This document shows, in pieces, positions 6,948-13,963 of a stretch of 35,140 nt of DNA. The notes below the pieces were generated by a model, which saw nothing but the letters and a program-made list of their open reading frames with translations, was not told where the DNA came from and did not search any database. Source of the stretch: Candidatus Omnitrophota bacterium (GTDB lineage Bacteria > Omnitrophota > Gorgyraeia > VGKH01); NCBI GenBank assembly GCA_016867135.1, contig VGKH01000011.1, positions 1 to 35,140 of the forward strand, in the 5' to 3' direction. A program made the position numbers and the translations under genes. How positions within the stretch are numbered: position 1 is the first letter of the stretch; the number at the start of each line of letters is the position of its first letter.

Positions 6948-7524
6948 GAAGGCCGCCTTTAATTAATTTCTCTTCGATTCTATCCAGTATCCTTTTAAAC
7001 GTGTAAGAGACATAGTTGAGTTGTTTTGTTATCGCGGTAGTTTCTTCCGATAATTTTCTGAAAGAATCAGACGTTTGTTGCAGATTTTCTGCCCAGTTCT
7101 GAATGTCTAGAGGATCTTTACCGATTAGAGGCCTTTTAAAATCGTAAATTTCTCCTTCTTCGGGGGGCGCTATTTCAATTAGCTTATCTCCTAATATGCC
7201 TGCGGTCTTTATGGAGAAATCTGAACATTTCTCGACCTGCGTTTTATATTTTTGATAGATGCTTAATACTACCCTTACTTTTCTGTCTGCTATTGGCTTC
7301 TCTATGAAATCCACATTAGAGACCGATCCGACATTTACTCCCGATAGCCTTACTGGAGCTCCGATTTCTAATCCGCCGACGTTTTTGAACAACACCCCTA
7401 TTGAGAATTTTTGTTGAGCAAAACCTTCTTTAGATCCAACAAAGAATAAAAGAAAAACCAATAAAACCAAACCCAAAATAAAAAATAGTCCCGCAATCAA
7501 CTCTTTACTTAAATCGCCTTTCAT
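6934..7524 (-). CDS. mlaD: MlaD-like MCE-domain lipid-transport protein
   Basis: 196 residues: one N-terminal membrane anchor (about 9-30), then an MCE domain (about 38-118) with FSIGVLFKNVGGLEIGAPVRLSGVNVGSVSNV and AGILGDKLIEI, followed by a helical tail. MlaD-type proteins form a hexameric ring attached to the MlaFE ABC transporter and move phospholipids between membranes. The tail is long enough for the central helical pore. It is the last gene of the minus-strand set after mlaE, a lipoprotein gene and mlaF. No mlaC or mlaA was seen nearby. The final 14 bases overlap the cvpA 3' end. Confidence 0.9.
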   Translation of the reverse strand: MKGDLSKELIAGLFFILGLVLLVFLLFFVGSKEGFAQQKFSIGVLFKNVGGLEIGAPVRLSGVNVGSVSNVDFIEKPIADRKVRVVLSIYQKYKTQVEKCSDFSIKTAGILGDKLIEIAPPEEGEIYDFKRPLIGKDPLDIQNWAENLQQTSDSFRKLSEETTAITKQLNYVSYTFKRILDRIEEKLIKGGLLKVF

Positions 7525-7544
7525 AATTTACCACCTTTTAAGTG

Positions 7545-8270
7545 TTAATTGTCCAACATCAGAAATTGTCTGACTTCTTTTTGCTGAGTCTTGCAAATTT
7601 CCTCTTTTGTTCCTTTTGTTATAAGTTTCCCTTCATAAAGCAAAGCAATAGTGTCAGAAAAACGTAATACGTTACTTACATCGTGAGAAACAATTATGCT
7701 GGCAGATTTTAATGATCTTGCTATGCCAGATATGAGCTGCATTATGGATAAAGACTTATTGGGATCAAGGCCCGCAGTTGGTTCATCGCATAAGAATATT
7801 TTCGGTTCCATTATTATCGCCCGAGCTATGCCGATCCTCTTTTTCATCCCTCCGCTTAATTCTTCTGGCAATTTTTCTTCAATATTATGCAATTCTACCC
7901 GATAAAGGGCATCTTTGACTTTTTTTTTGATTTCTAATTCAGAAAACTTGGTATTCTCCCTTAAGGAAAAAGCAAGGTTATCATAAACAGTCATAAAGTC
8001 AAAAAGCGCAGATTCTTGAAATAGGTATCCAATATTCTTGCGGAGTTCCAGTAGCTCTTTTTCCCTTAGTAAATTAATATCAGTTCCGTTTATGATAATT
8101 TTACCCTCATCTGGTATAAGGAAACCCATGACCAGTTTTAAGAAAACACTTTTGCCCGAGCCGCTCTCTCCGATAATAGAGACGATTTGGTTCTTCTCTA
8201 CCCTTAGGTCGATACCGTTAAGAACAGGATGGCCGTTAAAAGACTTCTTTAAGCCTGTAATTTCAATCAT
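7545..8270 (-). CDS. mlaF: MlaF-like ABC transporter ATP-binding protein
   Basis: 241 residues with a complete ABC ATPase set: Walker A GESGSGKS (34-41), Q-loop Q85, signature LSGGM (138-142), Walker B IFLCDEPTAGLDP with D162/E163, and H-loop H196 in IIVSHD. The MlaF-type signature region is followed by KKRIGIARAI. It powers phospholipid movement through the permease encoded two genes upstream. The first 8 bases overlap the preceding lipoprotein gene, and mlaD starts 20 nt after its stop, so all are one operon. Confidence 0.93.
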   Translation of the reverse strand: MIEITGLKKSFNGHPVLNGIDLRVEKNQIVSIIGESGSGKSVFLKLVMGFLIPDEGKIIINGTDINLLREKELLELRKNIGYLFQESALFDFMTVYDNLAFSLRENTKFSELEIKKKVKDALYRVELHNIEEKLPEELSGGMKKRIGIARAIIMEPKIFLCDEPTAGLDPNKSLSIMQLISGIARSLKSASIIVSHDVSNVLRFSDTIALLYEGKLITKGTKEEICKTQQKEVRQFLMLDN

Positions 8271-8577
8271 TTTTCTCGAAAACCCTAAATTGGTATTTTC
8301 CGAATTTAGTATACAGCCTATTATAAGGTCGTATTTCCCTTTTTTCTATGTAGACCCTTTCTCCATTATAAGTGAATATCAGCAACATTTCTCCGTCTTT
8401 CAAGTTTTCTATCACGTCTTTTGGATACCATGCTTCTTCTTCGAATATGATAGGCTCCCCATTGCGAATCCATTGCGACTCTATTACTGAGTCATCAAGG
8501 TTGTCTCTATTAAGATTGGCGCAGCCAGCATGAAGCGTAGCCAAAATAAATAATATAAATACTATTTTTCTCTTCAT
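8263..8577 (-). CDS. Small lipoprotein within the mla operon
   Basis: 104 residues. A signal peptide (MKRKIVFILFILATLHAGC) ends in a lipobox-like LHAGC, Cys19. The mature part is short with alternating beta segments (MLLIFTYNGERVYIEKREI). It sits between mlaE and mlaF, starts 4 nt after mlaE and overlaps mlaF by 8 nt, so it is translated with the transporter. I do not recognise the family. An accessory role in lipid transport is inferred from location only; typical mla operons do not carry a gene here. Confidence 0.7.
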   Translation of the reverse strand: MKRKIVFILFILATLHAGCANLNRDNLDDSVIESQWIRNGEPIIFEEEAWYPKDVIENLKDGEMLLIFTYNGERVYIEKREIRPYNRLYTKFGKYQFRVFEKND

Positions 8578-8581
8578 TGAT

Positions 8582-9361
8582 TTACCCCCAGAAAGTTAAG
8601 ATTATCTTAGTCAAAATAAAATTAAATGAAATCACGTATATGCAACATAATGCCACTGATTTTGTAGTATACTCTCCTACCCCTATGGATCCGCCTTTTG
8701 CTTGATAGCCTTCAAAACAGCAGATGATTGAGATTATGAGGGCAAAAAATAAAGTTTTAATCATACCGCCAATAAAATCCACAAGAGTTATTGCGATAAC
8801 GGTCTTATGAAGGTATATCCCGTACGGAATATTGGCGTCCCAGACGCCAATAATAAATCCACCAAAAACTCCTAAGATTTCAGAGATTACGATTAGGATG
8901 GGCAGAACTATCACACAGGCGACGATCCTCGGGATAATGAAATATTCTACAGGGTCAACCCCCATGGCTCGCGTAGCCAATAATTGCTCGCTTACTTTCA
9001 TTGAGCTTATCTCCGCCGCCATCTTCGAGCCGGCTTTGCCAGCGAATATTATCGAACCAAGCACAGGGCTTAATTCTCTAACCAATGAAAGCGATACGAG
9101 TTGAGCAACATATTCTTTGGCACCGAACCTTGATAGTATTACAACAGATTGGATAGCTAGCACCATCCCCATGGCGAGTGAAGTTAGGGCAATAATCCCG
9201 ATAGATTGCACGCCCTGCGAATAAATCTGCTTCATGACCTCAGTTAACTTCGTGCCATTTCTAAGGAATTTTGATAAGATTTCAGAAATAAAAAAAAGTA
9301 TTTTTCCTAGTTGTTGCAGAGATTCTATCAAGTATCCGCCAATTTTAATTAAAAAGCTCAA
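8582..9361 (-). CDS. mlaE: MlaE-like ABC permease
   Basis: 259 residues with the MlaE pattern: several membrane spans, the conserved RELSPVLGSIIFAGKAGSKMAAEISSMKVSEQLLATRAMGVDP cytoplasmic segment (around 94-138), then AGFIIGV-like and C-terminal spans. It forms the membrane core of the Mla phospholipid transporter with MlaF. The start is a TTG at 9359-9361, chosen because AAGGAG lies 5 nt upstream and the family N-terminus fits. The nearest upstream gene (60-aa protein) ends 31 nt before. Confidence 0.92.
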   Translation of the reverse strand: MSFLIKIGGYLIESLQQLGKILFFISEILSKFLRNGTKLTEVMKQIYSQGVQSIGIIALTSLAMGMVLAIQSVVILSRFGAKEYVAQLVSLSLVRELSPVLGSIIFAGKAGSKMAAEISSMKVSEQLLATRAMGVDPVEYFIIPRIVACVIVLPILIVISEILGVFGGFIIGVWDANIPYGIYLHKTVIAITLVDFIGGMIKTLFFALIISIICCFEGYQAKGGSIGVGEYTTKSVALCCIYVISFNFILTKIILTFWG

Positions 9362-9392
9362 CGGGGCTCCTTAGAATTATGCGCTAGATATG

Positions 9393-9575
9393 TTATTTTT
9401 TAAAGAGTTGGTTTAAAGATATGGAAATTAATATCAGGGTATTCGCAGCAGTCAGAACTCCTATGGAAGTAAACATTTTTAAGGCCACAGAAGGTTCACC
9501 GTAGAATCTAGAAAAGACAGCATATAACGCTAATGCTAGGCCAAAAAACAAAAAAATCATACTTGTTGTCTTCAT
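9393..9575 (-). CDS. Small membrane protein, FSRFYGEPSVAL family, copy 1
   Basis: 60 residues, two hydrophobic spans (about 4-21 and 36-54) joined by YAVFSRFYGEPSVALKMF. The same loop recurs in the 58-aa protein at 9860-10036, so the two are paralogues and the loop is the conserved part. A CGGAGG ribosome-binding site precedes ATG 9575. No known family recognised. It lies between another small membrane protein and mlaE, in the same direction. Confidence 0.65.
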   Translation of the reverse strand: MKTTSMIFLFFGLALALYAVFSRFYGEPSVALKMFTSIGVLTAANTLILISISLNQLFKK

Positions 9576-9600
9576 GGGTACCTCCGATTTTAAAGAATTG

Positions 9601-9819
9601 TTATTCTGGATAAGCTTTTGAAACGTACTTTTTTATTCTTAAATTATAAAAAACTGCCGATATTTCCGAAACAAAGAAAGCTACCACTAAAAGAGTCTTG
9701 GCAATGGTCGCATCATAAAATATAAGCGGCGAGACAAAAGTACTGATATATAATATTGAGTTAAGAATGAAAAGAAAATTCTTAATATCCGATTTTATAC
9801 TTGGTTTCCTATCTTCCAT
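9601..9819 (-). CDS. Small membrane protein, IKNFLFILN family, copy 1
   Basis: 72 residues with a short charged N-terminus (SIKSDIKNFLFILNSILYIS) and two spans, ending in a basic tail (LRIKKYVSKAYPE). The 70-aa protein at 10975-11187 shares the K-N-F-L-x-I-L-N motif, the span spacing and an RI-x-KY tail, so these are paralogues. No Shine-Dalgarno is evident. Function unknown; the repeat of the pair argues that it is a real gene. Confidence 0.6.
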   Translation of the reverse strand: MEDRKPSIKSDIKNFLFILNSILYISTFVSPLIFYDATIAKTLLVVAFFVSEISAVFYNLRIKKYVSKAYPE

Positions 9820-9859
9820 TTTAATTGTAATAATATATTTTACATGTTATATAAAGATA

Positions 9860-10036
9860 CTATTTTTTCTGCTTCGCAATCAGGGCCAAGACAAAAACTA
9901 TATTGGCTAACACCAAGAAGCTCAGAGATCTAAAGCGCATTAAGGCCACAGATGGTTCTCCGTAAAATCTTGAGAAAATTGCATATACCAGAAGCACAAA
10001 ACCTATCGCTAGAAGTATCTGACTAAGGTTTTTCAT
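9860..10036 (-). CDS. Small membrane protein, FSRFYGEPSVAL family, copy 2
   Basis: 58 residues, from ATG 10034-10036 to TAG 9860-9862, with a very strong AAGGAGGGGG ribosome-binding site and its own promoter (10064-10092). Two spans flank YAIFSRFYGEPSVALMRF, nearly identical to the loop of the 60-aa protein at 9393-9575 (SRFYGEPSVAL invariant). Conservation of the loop across two copies with diverged spans is good evidence for a functional protein. No known family recognised. Confidence 0.7.
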   Translation of the reverse strand: MKNLSQILLAIGFVLLVYAIFSRFYGEPSVALMRFRSLSFLVLANIVFVLALIAKQKK

Positions 10037-10063
10037 ACCCCCTCCTTTTTGTCTTTAGGTGAT

Positions 10064-10092
10064 ATTATATTATTAAAAATCATCACTTTCAA
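10064..10092 (-). promoter_or_regulatory. Promoter of the 58-aa membrane protein
   Basis: On the minus strand TTGAAA (10087-10092), 17 nt, TATAAT (10064-10069). The expected transcript starts near 10057, giving a leader of about 21 nt with the ribosome-binding site. Confidence 0.7.
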
Positions 10093-10111
10093 CATAAATT
10101 TGACAATATCG

Positions 10112-10906
10112 TTATTTTGCAATATAGCCAACTGTTACAGCGAAAAGTATAGCTAATCCCAGAATCACCCTATAAATAACAAATAAGCTCAAGTTCGCTT
10201 TCCTTAGATACTTCAATAAAAATCTGATACTGAATATCGCAGTCAGCATAGAAGTTATAATTCCTATAAAAAAGTAAAGATTCAGCTCGCTGAGTTCCAT
10301 CTTGCTTATTTTTAGTACTCCAGCACCCAAAATGATAGGTGTTGCTAGCAAGAAAGAGAATTTTGCCGCTTCTTCTCTTTTGAGCCCAGCTAATAATCCT
10401 GCCGTTATTGTAATCCCGGAACGAGAAACTCCGGGTATTATTGCTAAGGCTTGAGCGATACCGATAAATATAATTTCTTTTAATCCCACAGCTTTTATTT
10501 CTTTTACTAGATTTCTTTTTCTATCCGAGATCCACAGGAGGATCGCCCCCATAATGAGGGCTGCAGCAATAATGGTTGGACTGCGGAAGAAAGTTTCCGC
10601 AGCTTTTTCCAGCTTATACCCTGCCAGCGCTGCAGGTAGACTCGCTAAGAGAAGAAACCAAAGAGTGCGTGCTTCCTGCGATTTTGGTTGAGTTAAGGCT
10701 TTTTTAAACATTGAAACCCAGTCTTTAAAAAAATAGAGAATTATTGCAAGCATGCTGCCTAAGTGTAGCGCAACATCGAAGGTTAGTCCTTGGTAAATAT
10801 TCTTTAGAAATAAAGGCACGATAATAAGGTGGGCCGAGCTAGAGATCGGCAGGAATTCCGTAATGCCTTGAAGAGCTCCTAGAATTATTGCGTAGGTTAT
10901 AGACAT
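10112..10906 (-). CDS. uppP: Undecaprenyl-diphosphatase UppP/BacA
   Basis: 264 residues from ATG 10904-10906. An in-frame upstream codon at 10939 exists, but this start has a GAGGTGG ribosome-binding site and the usual family N-terminus. Motifs are complete: the first signature LGALQGITEFLPISSSAHL (about 10-28) and the second PGVSRSGITI (about 157-166), within seven or eight membrane spans. The enzyme recycles undecaprenyl diphosphate to the monophosphate carrier for peptidoglycan and other envelope polymers, and can confer bacitracin resistance. It lies between members of the small membrane protein pairs, probably transcribed from the promoter at 11195-11222. Confidence 0.94.
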   Translation of the reverse strand: MSITYAIILGALQGITEFLPISSSAHLIIVPLFLKNIYQGLTFDVALHLGSMLAIILYFFKDWVSMFKKALTQPKSQEARTLWFLLLASLPAALAGYKLEKAAETFFRSPTIIAAALIMGAILLWISDRKRNLVKEIKAVGLKEIIFIGIAQALAIIPGVSRSGITITAGLLAGLKREEAAKFSFLLATPIILGAGVLKISKMELSELNLYFFIGIITSMLTAIFSIRFLLKYLRKANLSLFVIYRVILGLAILFAVTVGYIAK

Positions 10907-10974
10907 AATATTAAGCCACCTCGTATCAAGAGATGGCAAAGAATGTTATATCCTGTAAATTTGTTATTCAATTA

Positions 10975-11187
10975 TTAGTCAATTCTGTGGTATTTATTGA
11001 TGCGTATATAATAAAAGTATAAAGACATAATGGAAATCCCCAATGAATACAAAAACGCCGTAATAAAAATCTTCTTATTCTCAAAAACGTAAAGTAGCAC
11101 CAATGAAGTTATAAATAAAGTAAAATTTAAGATTGTTAAGAAGTTTTTAACTTCATATTTGATGCTATGCCTTAGCTTATCATCCAT
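10975..11187 (-). CDS. Small membrane protein, IKNFLFILN family, copy 2
   Basis: 70 residues; N-terminus MDDKLRHSIKYEVKNFLTILN then two hydrophobic spans and a tail RINKYHRID. It is a paralogue of the 72-aa protein at 9601-9819 by motif and layout. The ATG at 11185-11187 is only 7 nt downstream of a TATAAT box, and there is no ribosome-binding site, so the message looks leaderless. uppP follows 68 nt downstream. Confidence 0.6.
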   Translation of the reverse strand: MDDKLRHSIKYEVKNFLTILNFTLFITSLVLLYVFENKKIFITAFLYSLGISIMSLYFYYIRINKYHRID

Positions 11188-11194
11188 GCATATT

Positions 11195-11222
11195 ATTATA
11201 GTAAGTTTTTATGATTATGCAA
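11195..11222 (-). promoter_or_regulatory. Promoter abutting the 70-aa membrane protein start
   Basis: Minus strand: TTGCAT (11217-11222), 16 nt, TATAAT (11195-11200). Seven bases separate the -10 box from the ATG, placing transcription start at or next to the first base of the start codon. Confidence 0.65.
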
Positions 11223-11266
11223 CAAAAATACGATATGATTTCAGGATAATTTTTATCTAGCTGGTA

Positions 11267-12892
11267 TTATTCTTGTTTCAGGATTTTTACAAAGGCAGGA
11301 ACTACGTAGGGGTCGAATTGTTTTTCGGAATTTAGTTCTAGTTCGTTTATGGCTTCCAGTATCGTCATTTTCCTATACCGATACGGTCTATCTGAAGTCA
11401 TGGCGTCAAATGAGTCCGCGCAAGCAACTATTCTTGCCTCAATGGGGATCTGCTCTTTTTTTATGCCGTCAGGATAGCCAGCGCCGTCAAATCTTTCATG
11501 ATGGTGCCTCACGCAAGGAATGCCAGCCCTTAAGAAACTAAGCGGTTCTAACATTTCGGCACCTTTTACTGGGTGTAATTCAATCAAGGCTCTTTCTGCC
11601 ATGGTAAGCTTACCCGGCTTGTTAAGTACTATATCTGATATGGCAATCTTTCCTACATCGTGCACTTTACTGGCATAGTTTAGGGTTTCCACTTGTTTGT
11701 CGGTGAGTTTTAGACTTCTTGCGATTTTGATCGAATACTGGGTCACTCTTTCAGAATGCCTCATTGTGTAAGGGTCGCGCGCCTCCATAGCTAAAACTAA
11801 GGTGTGGATGGTGTTAAAATAGTTGATATGAACATCTTGGTAAAGTCTTGTTTCCTGAATAGCAAGGGCCGCCTGAGAGGCAAAGGCAATCAGCAAATCA
11901 ATTTCTTCCTTGGTTATATTCTTAGGATATTTGAAATAGACGCTTATTACGCCAAGCACCTCTTCGTTAAATACTGCAGGAACAGATACAGAAGAAACGA
12001 TCCCTTCTCTTTGGGCTAATTTAGGGTACATTACACGGGGATCGTTTGCCACGTTATTTATGATGACCGGTTTTTTTATCGCAGCAGCTATCCCTGAAAC
12101 GCCTTCGCCTATCTTTACCGGTGAATTTTCCAAGAATCTTCTGCTCAAGCCGACGCTTGCATCCGAAAGCATTATTCCATTTTCTAAAGGCTTAATTAAT
12201 CTGAGACATGCAGCGTTTGCCCCAGTGATCTTTTTAGAGAAATTAACTATTATGTCTAGCGTCGCCTGCAGGTCAGTTGAATTAGATAAGGATGTGTTTA
12301 TTTGAGTCATATCCTGAATTTCTTCTTTGGCGAACTTGAGTTTTGAAACAATGTTAGAATATTTTTCTTTAAGCATACCGTTCAATTTGGTAGTATGCTT
12401 ATTCATTTTTCTTAAAGAGCTGATATTTGATTTCAACTTTTTATTTGCTTCAAAAAGATGCCGGCATATATTCTTGAATTTGCAGATTAGGCTGTTTTTG
12501 TATTTTTCTTCTTTTTTGCTATAGGTAATATCTTGGATTAGTTCTAAAGCCTGGGTTACTCTGTTGCCTTTTTTGATGGGAGTGGCAATTACTAGATAGT
12601 ATTTTTTTTCTTTATTTTTACCGACAATGGTTTTTTCTGACCTATGTATTTTTCCGTCTTTTAGTGTTTTTACTATTGGGCATTTTGGGCAGATTTTATT
12701 TCTTCCTTGGTGGATCTCGTAACAATGTTTGTTTTCATTTTTGTCGGCACTCCCAAACCATTTTCCATATTGAGAATTAGACCATTTGACCCTCATGTTT
12801 TTATCGATTAAACATAAACCGGCGCACAGGCCATCTAGGATCTCTTTTGAGTTACATTCGTTTTTGGTTAATGATTCGTTTTGTTTAATCAT
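11267..12892 (-). CDS. PAS-GAF-HD-GYP cyclic-di-GMP phosphodiesterase
   Basis: 541 residues with no signal peptide or membrane span, so cytosolic. A PAS domain (about 15-125) contains a Cys-rich stretch HCYEIHQGRNKICPKCPI. A helical linker (130-200) joins a GAF domain (about 205-350), followed by HD-GYP (about 355-541). The HD pair is HDVGK (411-415) and the signature HHHERFDGAGYPDG is at 463-476, both intact, so phosphodiesterase activity against cyclic di-GMP is expected. The input signal is unknown; the PAS cysteines could hold a metal or sense redox. No ribosome-binding site precedes ATG 12892, and a terminator ends 18 nt upstream, suggesting readthrough control. Confidence 0.92.
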   Translation of the reverse strand: MIKQNESLTKNECNSKEILDGLCAGLCLIDKNMRVKWSNSQYGKWFGSADKNENKHCYEIHQGRNKICPKCPIVKTLKDGKIHRSEKTIVGKNKEKKYYLVIATPIKKGNRVTQALELIQDITYSKKEEKYKNSLICKFKNICRHLFEANKKLKSNISSLRKMNKHTTKLNGMLKEKYSNIVSKLKFAKEEIQDMTQINTSLSNSTDLQATLDIIVNFSKKITGANAACLRLIKPLENGIMLSDASVGLSRRFLENSPVKIGEGVSGIAAAIKKPVIINNVANDPRVMYPKLAQREGIVSSVSVPAVFNEEVLGVISVYFKYPKNITKEEIDLLIAFASQAALAIQETRLYQDVHINYFNTIHTLVLAMEARDPYTMRHSERVTQYSIKIARSLKLTDKQVETLNYASKVHDVGKIAISDIVLNKPGKLTMAERALIELHPVKGAEMLEPLSFLRAGIPCVRHHHERFDGAGYPDGIKKEQIPIEARIVACADSFDAMTSDRPYRYRKMTILEAINELELNSEKQFDPYVVPAFVKILKQE

Positions 12893-12909
12893 GGCATCAT
12901 TGTTAAAAT

Positions 12910-12935
12910 AAAAAAAACCGAGCCCCTTGCTCGGT
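12910..12935 (-). terminator. Rho-independent terminator ahead of the HD-GYP gene
   Basis: Stem ACCGAGC / GCTCGGT (12917-12935) with a 5-nt loop, followed on the minus strand by an unbroken T-run (A's at 12910-12916 and beyond). It ends the short transcript started at about 13011 and lies directly ahead of the HD-GYP start, so it could also act as an attenuator. Confidence 0.8.
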
Positions 12936-12944
12936 TCAAAATAT

Positions 12945-12974
12945 TCAACTGGGCAGTTTGGTAAATTCTTCCAT
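12945..12974 (-). CDS. Nine-codon leader ORF (MEEFTKLPS)
   Basis: ATG 12972-12974 follows GGGAGG by 6 nt, a better initiation site than many full genes here. It encodes MEEFTKLPS and stops at TGA 12945-12947, 10 nt before the terminator stem. The size and position fit a leader peptide. No run of one amino acid suggests classical amino-acid attenuation. Confidence 0.4.
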   Translation of the reverse strand: MEEFTKLPS

Positions 12975-13017
12975 TTTGTTCCTCCCTACCCTAACCAGCG
13001 ATATCTTCTCTAGTTTA

Positions 13018-13046
13018 AGTATACAACATAAAATTACGAGAGTCAA
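13018..13046 (-). promoter_or_regulatory. Strong promoter of the short leader transcript
   Basis: Minus strand TTGACT (13041-13046), 17 nt, TATACT (13018-13023). This is one of the best sigma-70 matches in the window. The 170 bases to its right, up to the end of the next gene at 13219, hold no gene; an AT-rich imperfect palindrome lies at about 13099-13114. Confidence 0.75.
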
Positions 13047-13218
13047 GGAGATGCGATTTTATGATTCCAACCCATTCATTCTCAATAAGTTACAAAGCAT
13101 CATTTATAATGAATAATTGGAACTAGAGAATTTGAGTTTTTTTCAGGATTTTTTAAATTTCAAGGAGACAAGAAGTGTTTGGCAACAAAATGAGATGCAG
13201 GTTGAAGCTTATGCAGAA

Positions 13219-13617
13219 CTACTTTAATTTGTAGACTTTATCGTTATGCCTAACCCTGGATTTAACAAGTAGACCTATTTCTTTTCCTTTTGCGGCAGAT
13301 TCTACGGGTTTGCGGTCAATTTGCAGTGAATTAACTTTCTGGATAAAATCAGTGGTGTGGCCTTTTATGTGCAGTGAATCGTTAACAGATATAACGCCTT
13401 TCTTTATTTTGATTACACCGGCTTTAACATGAGGAAAATAATGGGTTATTGCCCCAACCAATTCTTCGCTTGAAGCTTTCTTAATTTTAGTTTTTGCAAT
13501 AGCTTTTGTCTTTGTAATCTTCGCTTTTGTTTTCTTAGCTGGGAGTTTCGGTGTTGTTCTTTTTGTTTTTTTTGCAGTTTTTTTTGCCTTGAAAAGTTTC
13601 TTTAGTTTTGAAAGCAT
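13219..13617 (-). CDS. EF-Tu domain 2-like protein with a basic Lys/Ala tail
   Basis: 132 residues. The N-terminal 48 are almost all Lys, Ala and Thr (repeated KTKAKITKTK-type runs), like a histone H1-style tail. The C-terminal 80 (VGAITHYFPHVKAGVIKIKKG through GKEIGLLVKSRVRHNDKVYKL) match the translation-factor domain 2 beta-barrel, found as small stand-alone proteins in several phyla. HIKGHTTDFIQKVNSLQIDRKPV is the conserved core. The tail should bind RNA or DNA. Function is unknown; a ribosome- or nucleic-acid-associated role is inference. AGGTGGAGG precedes the ATG. It ends a run of co-directional genes from the ParA fusion. Confidence 0.75.
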   Translation of the reverse strand: MLSKLKKLFKAKKTAKKTKRTTPKLPAKKTKAKITKTKAIAKTKIKKASSEELVGAITHYFPHVKAGVIKIKKGVISVNDSLHIKGHTTDFIQKVNSLQIDRKPVESAAKGKEIGLLVKSRVRHNDKVYKLK

Positions 13618-13631
13618 GTTCCTCCACCTTT

Positions 13632-13961
13632 TTATAAGGAAATTTTTTCCGCAAAATCACTAATTACCGGGATCTTGGTCGATTTCCCCCCAAGTGCCTG
13701 AATCATTCCAAAAAGCGAGGCAATGCCAAAGATTAAAAACCCTAGTTTAAAAATAAGCGCACCAACAGTCGGTATTACGCTTATTATGATAATAGCAACT
13801 TCTCCTACGAAGATTATTAAGCCTTGTTTTGCGTGGAAAAGCGCAAAATTATTTTCTTTTTTAAAAACTAACGGAATTATGCATAGCCCGAACAGATAGC
13901 TCATGAGGGCAAAGATTTTTCCTTCTTGGATTTCTTTTTTTGTGGTCTGTTCTTTGTTCAA
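13632..13961 (-). CDS. Tic20/DUF4870-like membrane protein
   Basis: 109 residues with an N-terminal charged part and three to four hydrophobic spans. EGKIFALMSYLFGLCIIPLVF, then NNFALFHAKQGLIIFV, follow the DUF4870/Tic20-like pattern, where an H-x-K-Q-x-L motif begins the second span. Function in bacteria is unknown. The start is a TTG (13959-13961), only 2 nt after the stop of the ParA-CBM48 gene, implying translational coupling; no ATG occurs before the first span. EF-Tu-domain gene follows 14 nt downstream. Confidence 0.75.
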   Translation of the reverse strand: MNKEQTTKKEIQEGKIFALMSYLFGLCIIPLVFKKENNFALFHAKQGLIIFVGEVAIIIISVIPTVGALIFKLGFLIFGIASLFGMIQALGGKSTKIPVISDFAEKISL

Positions 13962-13963
13962 GG

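Larger units (their letters stand above)
12910..13011 (-). ncRNA. Short terminated transcript: small RNA or attenuator leader
   Basis: A strong promoter (13018-13046) and an intrinsic terminator (12910-12935) define a predicted transcript of about 100 nt. It contains a GGGAGG ribosome-binding site and a 9-codon ORF. It may be a small dual-function RNA, or the attenuated 5' leader of the HD-GYP gene, whose ATG lies 18 nt past the terminator. I could not match it to a known riboswitch class. Confidence 0.45.

Noticed and set aside
12936-13011. Cyclic-di-GMP riboswitch ahead of the HD-GYP gene
   Set aside because: An attractive idea from context, but the conserved GEMM core motifs are not present in this short leader.
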